64,000 nt of DNA from Acridotheres tristis. Taxonomy: Eukaryota; Chordata; Aves; Passeriformes; Sturnidae. Shown in pieces: positions 12,891-24,633 of the stretch. The stretch is taken from NCBI GenBank assembly GCA_037013685.1, contig CM072887.1, positions 50,085,154-50,149,153 on the forward strand. The letters are read 5' to 3'. The translations under genes were made by a program, and so were the position numbers. Below the pieces are notes generated by a model. That model was not told the origin of the DNA. It saw only the letters and a list, made by a program, of their open reading frames with translations, and did not search any database. Position 1 is the first letter of the stretch, and every line of letters begins with the position of its first letter.

Positions 12891-13101
12891 GGCTTAGGGC
12901 TGAAACAAGGAACATTGAGTTCCCAGTCACAGACTTGCAGGGTGACCTTGACAAGTCACAGAACATATCTGTGCCTCAGCATGAGATGCGGGATATTAAA
13001 ATATTTCCTAGCTCGCAGAAGTGTTGGTAAGGCTCAATTAATCAAAGTCTTTCAGTATCTTCACACAGAAGGGTCTAGATAAGAACGAAGTATTGTTACT
13101 A
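12891..13101 (+). mobile_element. MIR/CORE-SINE-type element
   Basis: This is an old tRNA-derived SINE of the MIR/CORE family, mobilised in the past by an L2-type LINE. The order of phrases follows the amniote MIR-like consensus: TTCCCAGTCACAGACTTGC, then GGTGACCTTGACAAGTCAC (compare GTGACCTTGGGCAAGTCACT), then TCTGTGCCTCAG, then a degraded copy of the 'ATCTGTAAAATGGGGATAATA' segment, then CTAGCTCGCAGAAGTGTTG (compare CTACCTCACAGGGGTGTTG), then AAGGCTCAATTAAT, and finally a 3' tail corresponding to the 'GAAAGGCGCTATATAAGTGCAAAGTATTATTA' type. The length of about 210 bases is close to a full element, although the tRNA-like 5' head is not recognisable. There is no coding capacity. The match is from memory of the consensus, so percent identity is not given. 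Confidence 0.78.
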
Positions 13102-13945
13102 AAGCAGACCTCTCCTGAACACTTAATTTTTCATTTTATATAAACTTTTTTAGCTTATATGTACTGTCAGCATACAGAGCCATGGATCCTTCAGATCTAG
13201 TTTGTGTGGAGCTTGTCAAGATACAGCTGTTTTTAGTGCTATATCCCTATTAGGATATGACACAATACATCATAACAGCTCCATCAGAGCCATTAGGGTG
13301 TAAGCTGTCAATGTGTAATAAGATTACTATGCATTACATCTCTGGTGGTGCTCTGATAATTCTGAACTAGGTATGCTATCCTAGAGTCTACTATGCCTTT
13401 GAATATTGATGTTGCACTGCTAATGAATGCAACAGTATTATTTTGACATGGAATTAGAATATATTCTCCAGTATGTGTGAAGAGCATTTTTTTTTACAAT
13501 AAATAACTTTAACTTGTCCAGAAATCCCCAAAGATATTCTCCTCAGCTTCTTCATGTACTAAAGACCTGCAAGTATTTCTATTTACAAATGAAGTTTTTT
13601 CTTGTTTGAGGAAAGGACAAAACTCTCTAAATAATAGCAAAAAATATTCAAATAGATATGATCCAATACATGGCCTTGGATTCCCTAGACTACAGGAAGT
13701 TTTCTTTCAGAATAATGACTGAGATAGGAACAACTTCCAATGTGCTGTCCCTACAAAAAGTGGAATTTTCAGATGGAAGAAAAAAGGAAAAAATATGCTG
13801 CTTTACCCACAACATTAGTCAGGGTATAATTTAAATAGGAAAAAAGAAACATTCAAATAATTTGAATGCCTGAATGCATTCAGAGCCTTCCACTGATTGT
13901 CTAAAAACAATCTAAGATAGGTACTATCAATGAAAGTCAAGAAAT
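13102..13945. other. unique non-coding DNA between MIR and CR1 copies
   Basis: This AT-rich spacer has no open frame worth reporting and no recognised repeat apart from short A and T runs. No regulatory site could be supported. Confidence 0.65.
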
Positions 13946-14235
13946 CATAGAATGACCTGGATTGGAAGGGACTTAAAAGATCATTTACTTTCAATTCCCC
14001 AGCCATGGACAGGGATACCTTTCACTACACCGTTTGCTCAGAGATCCATCCTACCCGTCCTTAAACATTTTCAGGGATGAGGCATCCACAATTTCTCTGG
14101 GCAACCTGTTCCACTGCCTCATCACCCTTACAGTGAAGATATTCTTCCTTATACCTCTTCTAAACCTGCTCTCTTCCAGTTCAAAACCATCCCCCTTTGT
14201 CTGTCACTACATGCTCTAATCAGAAGAGCCTTTTG
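13946..14235 (-). mobile_element. CR1 LINE 3' fragment, 5'-truncated
   Basis: On the minus strand this reads as the 3' end of an avian CR1 retrotransposon. The end of the element lies at about 13946, where the plus strand shows ATCATAGAATGACCTGG, the complement of the CCAGGTCATTCTATGAT tail. Moving right on the plus strand come the complements of typical CR1 phrases: GGGATGAGGCATCCACAATT, CTGGGCAACCTGTTCCA, GCCTCATCACCCTTACAG, and the TTCAAAACCATCCCCCTTT and TGTCACTAC phrases near the truncation point. About 290 bases remain, as is usual for CR1, most copies of which are heavily 5'-truncated. It includes only the C-terminal and 3' UTR region, so it is not autonomous. Open frames here (13815-14006 minus, 14034-14219 plus) are by-products of the repeat. 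Confidence 0.93.
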
Positions 14236-14561
14236 ATTCAGAAAAAGATGCTGTGTTGTGTTTGTGCTTCCCTGTTTCTGCACAGTACCTGAGCATCAAA
14301 CAATCAGTGAGGAACTTACTGTTCTCATACTTTTGTGAAGGACCATTAATTGGGAGAACTGGAGTGCTGACTTGGCTGGGTCACAGTAAGTCTGTAGCAG
14401 AACAGGGAGAAAAAATTAGTTTTGCTGGTGTTTTAAAATCACCAGGAATCTGCCACACTATGTATGAAACTCTTGTTCACAGTATCTCATTATTCCTGAA
14501 ATTATTCCTTGATCAAAATGAGCAAGATGACAAAGTTTCAGTAACAGATATGTGTCTGTAT

Positions 14562-14577
14562 AGTTCTCCTGAGAACT
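14562..14577. repeat. palindrome, 7-bp arms, abutting the next palindrome
   Basis: AGTTCTC and GAGAACT are exact reverse complements around a CT spacer. The palindrome ends exactly where the longer palindrome at 14578-14605 begins. Its arms resemble half of a nuclear-receptor response element, but with a 2-base spacer it is not a canonical glucocorticoid-type site. Confidence 0.75.
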
Positions 14578-14605
14578 TGTACAGGCACACATGTGAGCCT
14601 GTACA
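14578..14605. repeat. 28-bp near-perfect palindrome
   Basis: The sequence reads TGTACAGGC, a, CACATGTG, a, GCCTGTACA. The outer 9-bp arms are exact reverse complements, the central 8 bp is itself a palindrome containing an E-box-like CACATGTG, and the only break in symmetry is a single A:A pair. It could extrude as a cruciform. No gene or mobile-element boundary is visible beside it. Confidence 0.85.
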
Positions 14606-15919
14606 GGAGAGGTTGTGGTATGCCTTGAGTAAAGAGACGTGAAGGGAAAATACGAACTCCAAGTGCTTACAATATTTTCCAGTCTTCCCAGAGAAGACTG
14701 AGCTGAGTGGCTTCAAAGGAGCTTTAACATAGCACTTGGCCAGCAAGAGTGTTAATAAATCTTCAGAAGGTTTGAAGTCTCTCCTAAAAGAGGGAGCTAC
14801 AGCCTCTCACAATCAGTTGTCTTGTGAAAGTGTGAGCTGTTTGATTTTTCTGAGCCTGTGGGGGGGCACAGGTAGGCAGACCTCGAGTCAGAAAAGCTTA
14901 ATAAATTTTCTAGAAATATATATTCCGAAAAGTTCAGACTGAGTAAGAAGAGAAAGCAATACAGTCATTTTTCATAATGATAAAAAGTCTTGTTCAAAGT
15001 CTTTCTCATTAAAAATTAAATAACTTTTGGTGCAGGAATAGAAGGTAAATAGGAAATGCATTCAGAGACCTGACACTTATGCTGAATAACAACCAGGAAA
15101 ACATGCTGTGGTCCTTGAAGGAAACATAGAGCACAACTAAACAAGGGAAAATACAGAAAAGAGCAGCTAAAATGAAAAAAAAAGCAAGTGAAGTGAGGAG
15201 AAATGTCAATGATCTGACAAGTAGCATGAGTACAGCCTTTTTCTGTTATTAGGGCAAACAGAAAGATGTAAGAAATTCAAATGCTTTGTGGGTACAGGCT
15301 GACATGGGGAATCAATGTGCTGAAGGAAAGACTTGCTTACGTGCAGAAAGAATTTGCACATTTGAAATAGCAGCTAGCAAAATTATATGGAAATAACTAC
15401 AAAGTTCTGTGTCAATATTTGTATCTTTGGCTAGTGTAGTCCACACAGGAGAGACTGAGAAAAGTCAAAGACATGAATTAAACCCTCTACTCTAGAAGAA
15501 AATCCCCTCTTACAAATAAGGGAGCTTTCACTGGTATGAAAAGACATAAATGATGATGTAATGACCTAGAACAGGTAGTGAAGAGCAATACTCAAGAACA
15601 AATCTATTGCAAGTGTGAACGTATAGTTTCTGTCACATGGAGATCCCAAGAACATGTTGCAGGGTTTTTGAAAGAGATCTCCAGTTTTTCATGGTAAAAT
15701 GTTCAAAACTCAAAAGGCTTCTAAAAGTGCTAAAATAGACATTAAAGGATGCTGTTCGTAATTGCAGAGTCAAGGACAGAATAAATGTGAAGAAAAATTT
15801 TTAAAATATTAGTTAATTCAAAAACCCTTCCAAACTGAGCAAGAACACCAAAGAACATATGCCTTCCAAAGAAACATTTGCTGAGACAGCAGGAATCAAA
15901 TTCTTCCAGAAATTAAATG

Positions 15920-16140
15920 CTTCCTTGCTCTCACTACAGGTTTGTTTCATTTTTTTCTTTCTTTTTCTTTTCTTGGAAGGCTATTTTTGAATCAGAGTCC
16001 CCAGATGGTTAAAAACCTTCTTCTGATTTCCAGGCTAAATTTATTCATAATAAGTTTATACTCATTTGTCCTTGTGCCAGCACTGTCCTTTAGTTTTAAT
16101 AGTACATCTATATTGTGTAGCTATTTGTAGATTAAATTAT
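15920..16140 (-). mobile_element. ancient CR1-lineage LINE 3' fragment
   Basis: The plus strand carries the complement of the 3' part of an old amniote CR1-type LINE. Recognised phrases in order are TTGGAAGGCTATTTTTGAATC, CAGATGGTTAAAAACCTTCT, TCTGATTTCCAGGCTAAATT, TATTCATAATAAGTTTATAC, CATTTGTCCTTGTGCCAG and CACTGTCCTTTAG. In consensus form the sense strand would read CTAAAGGACAATG, GGCACAAGAACAAATGG, GGCTGGAAATTAGAAG and so on. A T-rich interruption at about 15950-15970 separates the first phrase from the left flank. The copy is far more diverged than the CR1 at 13.9 kb. The open frame at 15942-16130 (plus) is a by-product. Confidence 0.8.
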
Positions 16141-19100
16141 TAATATTACAAAAAATAGTATCAATTTTTAAGAGAGATCACTAGATGAGATTATGAAGAT
16201 AAAATTCACTGTTTCAACAGCTGTTTGACCATAAAGTTATAGCCTAAGAAGATTATAAATACAATAAGATGTGTTTTCACATCACTTTGAGGGAAAAAAG
16301 TATGTATATTTTTATTACTTTTTTTATGATATTCAGTAATGAAATACAGTTAAAATAAATTCCACTAAAACAGACCTTGAGGAGAAAGCAGGCTAGGTGG
16401 AGTTGCTGTTTCTTAAATGCAGAAATCTATTCTTCAGCCTTGGTACAAGTGATAGGATTGGTTCTCCTGTGCACCACACTAATTATTTGGTTAACATTGG
16501 TAACAATGTGACAATTAATCTGCCACTGCCTAACAACCTGATAATTTTGAAGTAGATATGGACAAATGGATTGTTTGAGCGAGGGAAATTGAAAATATTA
16601 GGTTGAAGGAATAGTATCCTATGGAAACATACTGTAGAGACTATATTGCTAGGTTTTAAAAGCCCTTTTGAGCTGTGAAGGTGCCTGTGAGTATTAGCAG
16701 TTCTCGATATATTAGTATATGAATATCCAGTAATGGTTTCTAGATTTTTTCCCTTTCCTGTATGAAGGAGGAATGCTGAGTGAACTGCCGTCTGTCAGAC
16801 CCTCTAGGATACATTGCAGGGATTCCCCTGCAGATCTTTCCCTTCTGTGAAGGACAGACTGAAGATGTGTGAAGAATATCAGAAATCACATTTCTTGGCT
16901 GAATGAAATTTCAAATTTACCTTCCTATTGTCGGTATTAATTGCCTGCAGCCCATCCAAAAACTGGAAACCTCCTTCTGTACACTGTATATCCTTAAGCA
17001 TTGGTCTGTATAAACTCTGTCAATGCTGAGCTGGTGACTCCTTTCCTTCTATCCTTCTGCTTTTCCTCCTGTGTTTTTGGGTAGTATAGAGCCCTTCTTT
17101 ATTAGCCTTTTCCACCTGAATAAGCCAGAGCAACACATGACTCCTGACCTGAAGCAATGCAAGTGAGTAGGCTGGCTCGCTATTTGCACTGCCTTTCTAC
17201 ATGATGCCTCTGCCTCTCCCCAGCAGACACAAGGCACCAGAGATGTCTCTGCCTGCCTGTTCACCCTGTAGCTCTGGGGGACAAGTAGGGTGAATATGAG
17301 AATAGCAGTTTGTGCCCACAACAGTGAGTGTCCCAATGTGAGAGGAAAATGGTATTGCTGCTTGTATTTCAGCTGATCATAAAAGTAAAAAGGATATAGT
17401 AGCCCAAAGGATAAACTGAACTCAAAGGTACTTGTAGCTGCTCTGAAGCTTGTACTGTAAAAAAAAAAATAAATCAGAAGCAAGCCGTTCATTGAAGTCC
17501 TGGCTTTCATGCACTTGTGTTTGGCATTGTTATTTTAATCTTCTGACCTCATTTTGTATTTCTGTACTGTTTGTCTTCTCTGGAAATGTTTAACTTACTA
17601 GGTTAGAATTAGTCTTGTGTTATGGAGATACTGTGCTAGGCTACTGGGACTTTTCCCTCTTAAGTTCCTCTGATCTTTATCGACAATTGTTCAACATCTG
17701 AATGACTCTGTATTTCCTGCTGTAAACCATTACATTTGGGATGCTGCCAGCTCATGGTGGCAATAGGCACCTCTGATGAATGTGACAAAATTATTATCCA
17801 CTCAATACATTTTATCTATGGCAAAGAAAGAAACTCCCTCTTCATGCACAGTTAATCTGAGCCTGCCTACCCTTCATTCACCATCTCCACCTTCGCCAGG
17901 ATCCTCCCACATTTCTGCATTCTGAACTGGGCACAGATTAAAGAAGTTTCCTAGGAAGACTGTTGGAGCAGTTCTGCATTTCAGCCTAAATAAACTACCT
18001 GCTGCGTGTGATACTTTGAAGATCTTTTCTCCTGATAGAAATAACAAATTAATTCCATCCAATGATAATCTATGTATAAAACAAGTTTGGAAATTAACAC
18101 AAAAGTAACCTTTATCTTCTGTGAGAACATATGCTGAGAAATATGTGATGGTATCCTATTTATGCAGTAATTAAACGTGATCTTCTTTATCTTCATCAGC
18201 CTCTGGGAAAAAGCTACTTCTACAGCAATTCTTTGGTCTTATGGCAAGTTAACCCAGTCCTGGAGACCTCTTGGTAAACTGGCCATTCATATCTATTATC
18301 TGTCCCTTAAAATCAATACTGGTATTAAGAGATTAGTATTTAGGTGGAAAAACCCACTAAGAATAAGAATTCTGATTATTTTGTGATACACAGGTCCAGA
18401 TCTTTAATAAGAATTATGAACATTAATGGTCAAATGCTAACTCTTCTAAAAAAAAAAAATTTTCAGGAAATATAGAGATCAAGTTTTGTCCATATGTGTG
18501 AAAGTATTGGATTTTTTTTTATTCTATTATTTATTTCTGCAGAAGATTTTGAATTTAATTTAATTGATTTCTGGATAATAAAGAACAGTGCAAATAAAAT
18601 CCACATGTATCCACTTAATATGAACAGTAGATTATTCTATTTTTTTTAGTTGTCTATTTTTGTTTATGAGAAAAGAAATAAATTTAATAATAAAATAGAG
18701 ATTATATGAGATGCAATTAGCATTATATATTATGTACTATTCACCTTTTATAGCACAATCAGATTATTTTGTGGATGTACACAACCACCAAAACAGCTGA
18801 GAAAATCTAACTGATGCTAGAAACTACATAATGTTCTGAAAAAGCAAGAAGCATTCAGATTTTACATGTCAGTCTTCCTAGAAAATATTCAAATGGCCTA
18901 AAAGCATAAATTTCTATTTATGAAGCAATAAGAAGAGATTCTGATCTTATGCCTCCTGTTCTAATAATCAGTTTTTGTTACAAACATTTCTTATTCCTGC
19001 CACCATTTTGGACTGATCTGGCAATTTCGTGCTCTTGGGCTGAATGCTTAATCAAACAGTGATGCCACTAGAGCCAGGGGTATGCTGGAACAAAATTATT

Positions 19101-20211
19101 TTTGTCAGAGTTCATGTTCACAGGACTGGCTCCTGAATGCTCCCTAGCAAAGCAAAGATATTAAATATAATCATTATAGTGGACGATTTCAAGTGCCCAT
19201 ATGACCTTTCTTTAGAAATGTATGATTTCAGAAGGCAACCTTGGATATCTAGAGATCTGAATCACCTTGCATTTTCATTGTCTTAGCTCGTCCCTTGAAG
19301 ACTCAGTTCTTAGGCAGATCAGTCCCTTAGAAACTAAACTTTTCAATTCAGTGCTTGCCAGAATTCTCTCAGTAGGTTTGTTCACCAATGCCAGCTGAAC
19401 ATAACCACCATTAAAATTCGTACAGCTAGATGGGAACTATCTAAATTGTGAGAGAGGTGGGGCAACCTGATTATTTTTCAGTGCTGAACACAGGAATGTT
19501 AATCTGCAGTGTAAATGTGTGTCCTGGTTTAGGGCTGAGGTCATGCAGACAGGCTCTGTCTATTCAATTCTTGAGTACAGGGCAGCCCTGCCCCAGAATT
19601 CCTGCATTAAAGGCAAACAAACAAATACATTTTTAGGTAACAAATGAATACTTATTTAGATCTCTAGAATGCTTACTAACTTCAAGTTTTATGAGAGACT
19701 GCAATCAGGAGAGACTTGAATAAATCAGGAAAGCTGTCAAGAAAACAAGCAGAGTGGAAGGCACAGTTGTCTGACTCTCATTAATGGCATCTCCTGGCCA
19801 AGATTAGAGAAAGATGCTGAGAAAAAGTGATTATTTTCCCTTTCTCTTATGAAAAACAGCTCATTATTGCAGCCACACATCTAATTTCAACCATCCAAAG
19901 CAGAGAAAATACCAAGGTCACTAGATTCCCCCATGGATGTTGAGTAAATTGAACTGGTAGAAATTTCACCTTGACTTACTAGAGTTGTCATGCTTTTTTA
20001 AAATTAAGAGTTATAAAACTGGGATCTATCAGTTGAAGTGTTATTGGCAGGAAATCTAAAATTATGGGCATGAATTACATAGCAGCAATCAACATTACAA
20101 GTGAAAGCCTGTCTTTTAAGAAGACAGCAGGAATATAAGGTTCTGAGTCTTATAGCAATAATGTTTTATGGAGCTACAGTAGCTCATCTAGAAAGACATT
20201 GTGGTGCCATA
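16141..20211. other. unique AT-rich non-coding DNA, no gene seen
   Basis: The longest open frame in the window is here: 153 codons at 17049-17510, minus. It begins in a Phe- and Tyr-rich segment caused by the poly-A tract at 17459-17469 and has no recognisable domain, so it is not called a gene. Other content is an A12 run at 18448-18459 and very AT-rich sequence at 18400-18800. A phrase at about 19518 (GTCCTGGTTTAGGGCTG) is reminiscent of avian LTR starts but is unsupported by any following sequence. Confidence 0.7.
17459..17469. repeat. poly-A run
   Basis: Eleven consecutive A bases followed by TAAATAAATC-like sequence. It may be slippage-derived or the tail of an unrecognised old retroposon; there is no second piece of evidence for the latter. 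Confidence 0.7.
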
Positions 20212-20660
20212 GCACGTCCAGAGAAGGACAACAAAGCTGCTGAAGTGACTGGAGCACAAGTCATGAGGAGCAGCTGAGGGAGCTGGGAGTGTTTAGCCTG
20301 GAGGAGGCTCAGGGGAGAACTTTTCACTCTCTACAACTCCCTGAAAGGAGGGTGTAGCCTGGTGGGGCGGTCAGGCTCTTCTCCCAAGTAACAAGCAGTA
20401 GGACAAGAGGAAAGAACCTCAAGTTGTACCAGGGGAGGTTTAGACTTGACATTAAGAAAAATGTCTTCACTGAAAGAGTGGTCAGGCCTTGAAACAGGCT
20501 CCCCAGGGAGGTGGTGAAATTGCCATTCCTGGTAGCATTCAAAACATGTGTAGATGTGGCACTTAGGGATATGGTTTAGTGGTGGGCATGACTGCCAGTT
20601 TAATGGTTGGAGTCAATGATCTTAAGGGTCTTTTCCAGCCTTAATGATTCCATGATCTTT
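20212..20660 (+). mobile_element. CR1 LINE 3' fragment, 5'-truncated
   Basis: This is a plus-strand avian CR1 copy of about 450 bases. It begins within the C-terminal coding region with GTCCAGAGAAGGACAACAAA and continues with GGAGCACAAGTCATGAGGAG, CTGAGGGAGCTGGGAGTGTT, TAGCCTGGAGGAGGCTCAGG, then ACAACTCCCTGAAAGGAGG, TTCACTGAAAGAGTGGTCAG, CCCCAGGGAGGTGGTGAAAT, GGTCTTTTCCAGCCTTAATG and the tail ATTCCATGATCTTTGATG, which corresponds to the ATTCTATGAT repeat at CR1 ends. It lacks the reverse-transcriptase domain and is inactive. The minus-strand open frame 20324-20542 is an artefact of this repeat. It is better preserved than the ancient copies at 7.9 and 15.9 kb. Confidence 0.95.
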
Positions 20661-22140
20661 GATGAAAGGACTTGCAAAATTTTTCTAAAGCCTTTGGATT
20701 TCAAGAAGCTTTTGCTAGTGAAAGAAAGGTCAGATTCCTTTGTTCAAGAGGGGGAGTTACTGTAACTCTAGAGCTGCATTTTTAATTCATCCCACAGGGA
20801 CCAACCTAGATCTTATGACTATGGGGTTTTGTGACAAGAACATTCCTTTAAAATATCCTCTCTTTGTTTTATTCTGCCACAGGTGTGGGAAAATATTCTT
20901 CTGAAATTTTTGTGCCAAGATTTTTCCATGTGTTTGATTACTACATGTTGTAGTAACTGTACTTTTTCAAATGTTGTGTGCTCAAAGGCATGAGTATGTC
21001 TTAGTTATATTAGGCTCTGAAATATACTGGAACATAGCCACTTTGAATAAGCACCACATGCTAGTATTTCTATAAACAGAAATGTAAAGGACTGCGATTG
21101 ACTTGGGTGTTCCCTTGGATATGCTCTCTTGTGATCCATTGCAGTGCAGGGATGTTGCCAGGAAGAGTGTAAGTTAGGTTGTCCTGAATCAAAGTCCACA
21201 CCAAGGGTTTATGTATCACCTGTGTCCTACAAGTATTATCTTTGTGCTTAAGTTGTGAGAGGATATAAGTTTAAGAACTCTACTAATGAAACTTTTGTTC
21301 TCCCATCAACTAAATTTTAAAGAAATATCCATGAACTGTAATTGATGTATCTATCTATTAATTTATTTATTATATGGAAAAGCGTTTTAGGAGCTTTTAA
21401 ATATTCTTTCAGGTTGGAGGAAATTTGAAGTACTGCATTGAAACATAAGGAATTACATGTAAACTTATGAAATTAAAGCTCACCGGAAACAGACACTTGA
21501 GTCTGATATTATGATTATCCCAGCTGGATAGTATGTGAAATGTAAATGCTATTAGAAGTTGAACATCAAAAGAGGTTTTAATATTCATTCAAGTCCAGCT
21601 ACTTGTGGCAGCAATTAAATTGCTATATTTTTTGGATCCCTTATTACATTTTACTGACCTCTGTGTAATTTCCCAGTGGCATAACGTCAAAATATGCTGC
21701 TATAATACATGTAAATATGTATATAAGAAGTGTTCTCTAATATTTTCAAGGCTTCCATAAATTTCATGGAGTGAAAATAGTCCTTGTGGATATTTCTAGA
21801 GGAGACTCCACTCTTTCTGGCTGGATATGTCCATAATGAGTCTAGCCAGGTTAGGCCAAGATCTGATAAAAGAAGCAAGTGCCTAATTTCTGATTGCAAA
21901 TAGGTTGCCTGCTTGAAATTCCAGACAATATGAACCTCTCCACTTCTAGAGAAAGAAGAGATGAGACTGTCCAGAGAATAAACTGAAACAAACTTATTCT
22001 TGTTCAAAAATCAAGATGGACATTTAGAGTATTCCCATTCCTACAGCGTAGTTGATTCTGTAGAGATTTAGTGGATAGGGCACATGGTTGGAAAGCAGTG
22101 ACAAATACTGGAGTTTTATCAAAACATTTATCCTGGAGAA

Positions 22141-22460
22141 TTTTTTTAATGTTTAATTAAAGACACATTAAAAAGCTTGATATGTTAATAAAACATCAGC
22201 ATTTTGCTCTGGAGTACATTAGGTGCCTTAAACTGCCAAACAAACAGTGAATGCATTCTGCCTGGCAACTGCTTGACATGTTGCTTGTTTATTCATTAAG
22301 AGCTAGACAAATACTCTAAAATATCTTCATTTTTGATTGAGATCTGCATCCATTTCTTATTCCTTTTGCACTTGCTTTCAACAAAGGCTTGAGCAAACAG
22401 GTTTTATTTGCACCATTCAACACAATAGGTGACATTTATTACTGTACAGAGGAAACAGAG
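22141..22460. promoter_or_regulatory. candidate conserved non-coding element (motif-rich patch)
   Basis: Seen: a 10-bp palindrome TTTAATTAAA at 22152-22161, further TTAATAAA-type cores, a forkhead-like TGTTTAT at 22286-22292 followed closely by ATTCATTAA, and an AACAAAGG SOX/TCF-like site near 22381. Inference: the combination resembles developmental enhancers found in vertebrate gene deserts. AT-rich DNA produces such motifs by chance, and conservation cannot be tested here, so confidence is low. Confidence 0.25.
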
Positions 22461-24633
22461 AAGCAATACACCTGGTACAAAACTGATTCAAAAATAGTTT
22501 TTGTGTTATTAGGGATTTACTGTAATCTAACTGGATTAATGCTGCCTGTTGCAGTGCAGGTTTGATGTCTCAAAAGGGCAGCTTCAGAGAGAGATCATCA
22601 CTCAGAGAGATGGACAACAGTGGCACCCAGCTGCCCCACTGAGAACGGGTGACTTCTACAGACTTGGAGGTATCAATGCCACGCATTGACCGTAAAAATT
22701 TGCAGTCCAAGAGAATAAAGATGTATGCGAACATGGTGACTGAGACTGATCTATCAGGCTTCTGTGGTTCCCCCCCTGCCCTTGCTCAAGTTCAAAACTC
22801 TTCTATGCAAAGACTTTCCAACAGAGTGAAAAAGTAACTTCAGCTCAGTTTTCAGCAAAGGTATTCAACAGAAAACTAATATTGGTGGCTATGAATTCCT
22901 GAAAAGCTGTGTGACTAAAGAGGAAAAGAATTAAAGTGTTCTAAAATTCCTTAATCTTCTTTATCTTCTGAAATTCCCCGAGAGGTTCAAAACCTATTAG
23001 AAACCACAATCGGAGATCAGAAAAATGCATCAAATAATTTGAACTCTTACTTTAATTTATGAAGCTCAGTGTTCTATTGTGATGGACAAATCTCTGACAG
23101 AGACTGTTTGCAATCCTTCTAAAGGAATAAAGCAAATAAATTCAGGAAAATCTAGCTTTACTCTTGCACATTCTGCAAGCAGAAAAGAGCTAGGCTGGAT
23201 GAATACATTTCTAATTGTGAATTATTCATCTCACTCTAGCAATCAGTAACATCCACATTAAACATTAAAGACCTAGATTCACAAGGAGAATGTAGGCACA
23301 TAAATACCTCTTCAAGCAGCCAGGGTTGACATTTAAATGCTAGTGGTATTCAACACCCCCGCATCACCCCTCCCACCTTTTCATAGGTGCTTAAAACTGC
23401 ATACATACTCAAGTTTCTGTTGAAAGGCATCAAAATTGCTTCCAAAAATTTAGCAGCAAGGAATTAGTAGGTACCCGTTTTATTGTTTTCCCACGTCAAA
23501 GTTCACACAATAATTCTCTTTCTTATTGCAGTTTTGGTATCTGATTTTTCATCTTGCAAAAGATACACTCAGAATCTGTTTCACTAAAACGTTACAGCTC
23601 TAGCTTAAAGCCCAGTAGCTTAATTTCTGTACTTCTACCTGAGTGCTAACAGAAGGTGCAGAGTCATTCTCCAATGACAGTGGTCTAATAAATATTTAGA
23701 TCTTACACAGACACAGGCACACACATAAATTGAGCTTCAAGAATTGAAATGCTAGAATCTTTCATCTTGCTAGAATAGCTATAACATCAATAGCAAAAAT
23801 ATTCATTTTATAACTATAGGATGATTTTATGACTCTCAATGATACTGATGGCTTTTCTTAGTTTAACCCTTGGAGTTTGGTACCTTGGCTGTGTTTGCAG
23901 GGGAGAATGGGTAATAACAGGGTGATTAGTGATTCCCACTAGATCAGATGTGGTTCAAGCTCCAGTAGAAAGATGATGGCGAGTACCTTATGTGTCTCCT
24001 CCAGGGTTAGCAGGAATCCTCTGGCAGCTGTTTCAGAATGACTCTAGTTCCTCAGCTATTGAAGAGAATTATCAAGTTCCCGGATTTAAAAGAGGATTAT
24101 GACCCTCAAAAGGAGATTAGACTTCATAATACCACGGGACTAGTCTTTTGTATTTCTTTTGGGGGCCTGTCCAAGGACACAAGTATATAAAAACTTCTTT
24201 AAATGAAATACGGAATTTTTACTAACTTTTTATATCCTTTTCTGAAATAATTATGCAATTATTCATTCTTTCTTTTATCCAACCATCTACCCCTTTTCTG
24301 GGATCAGGGTTTTTCCCTCAAATATTTTCAGTATAAAGAAGATAAGTCTTTAGGCTGATTAAATACAACTAAAATTTCTGGGGATGCTCAGTTATAAGGA
24401 TACCACAAAGCTTGTTAAGATAATTTCATTGTTGCATTTAAAGGATCTGCACATACATCAGCTAATCAAACTCTCTCTTCTTGGTTCACTTTTCAAACAA
24501 GCAGCTGAGGAATAAACTTTATGGAGATCAGATTTTCTTGAGAATTTTTTTCCCTCTTCTTTTGTCAATTTGGCCTCAAGTAACCGCTTAACTATTAGTT
24601 CAGCATGGATCTGAATATATGAACATATATGAT

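Larger units (their letters stand above)
14236..15919. other. unique non-coding DNA, no gene seen
   Basis: A 129-codon open frame (14253-14642, plus) and a 77-codon frame opposite it (14513-14746, minus) have no recognisable domain. The striking item is a pair of abutting palindromes at 14562-14605. A phrase near 15150 resembles an internal CR1 segment but is too short to call. The rest shows nothing recognisable. Confidence 0.65.

Noticed and set aside
15140..15250. Possible internal CR1 segment (ACAGAAAAGAGCAGCTAAAAT)
   Set aside because: Only about 20 bases resemble CR1, and neither flank continues the homology.
17049..17510. 153-codon minus-strand open frame, the longest in the window
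   Set aside because: Its start region is a Phe/Tyr-rich translation of the poly-A tract at 17459-17469, and the rest resembles no family I know.
19515..19545. Possible LTR start (GTCCTGGTTTAGGGCTG)
   Set aside because: It is reminiscent of avian endogenous retroviral LTR starts, but no further LTR sequence, partner LTR, primer-binding site or polyadenylation arrangement follows.
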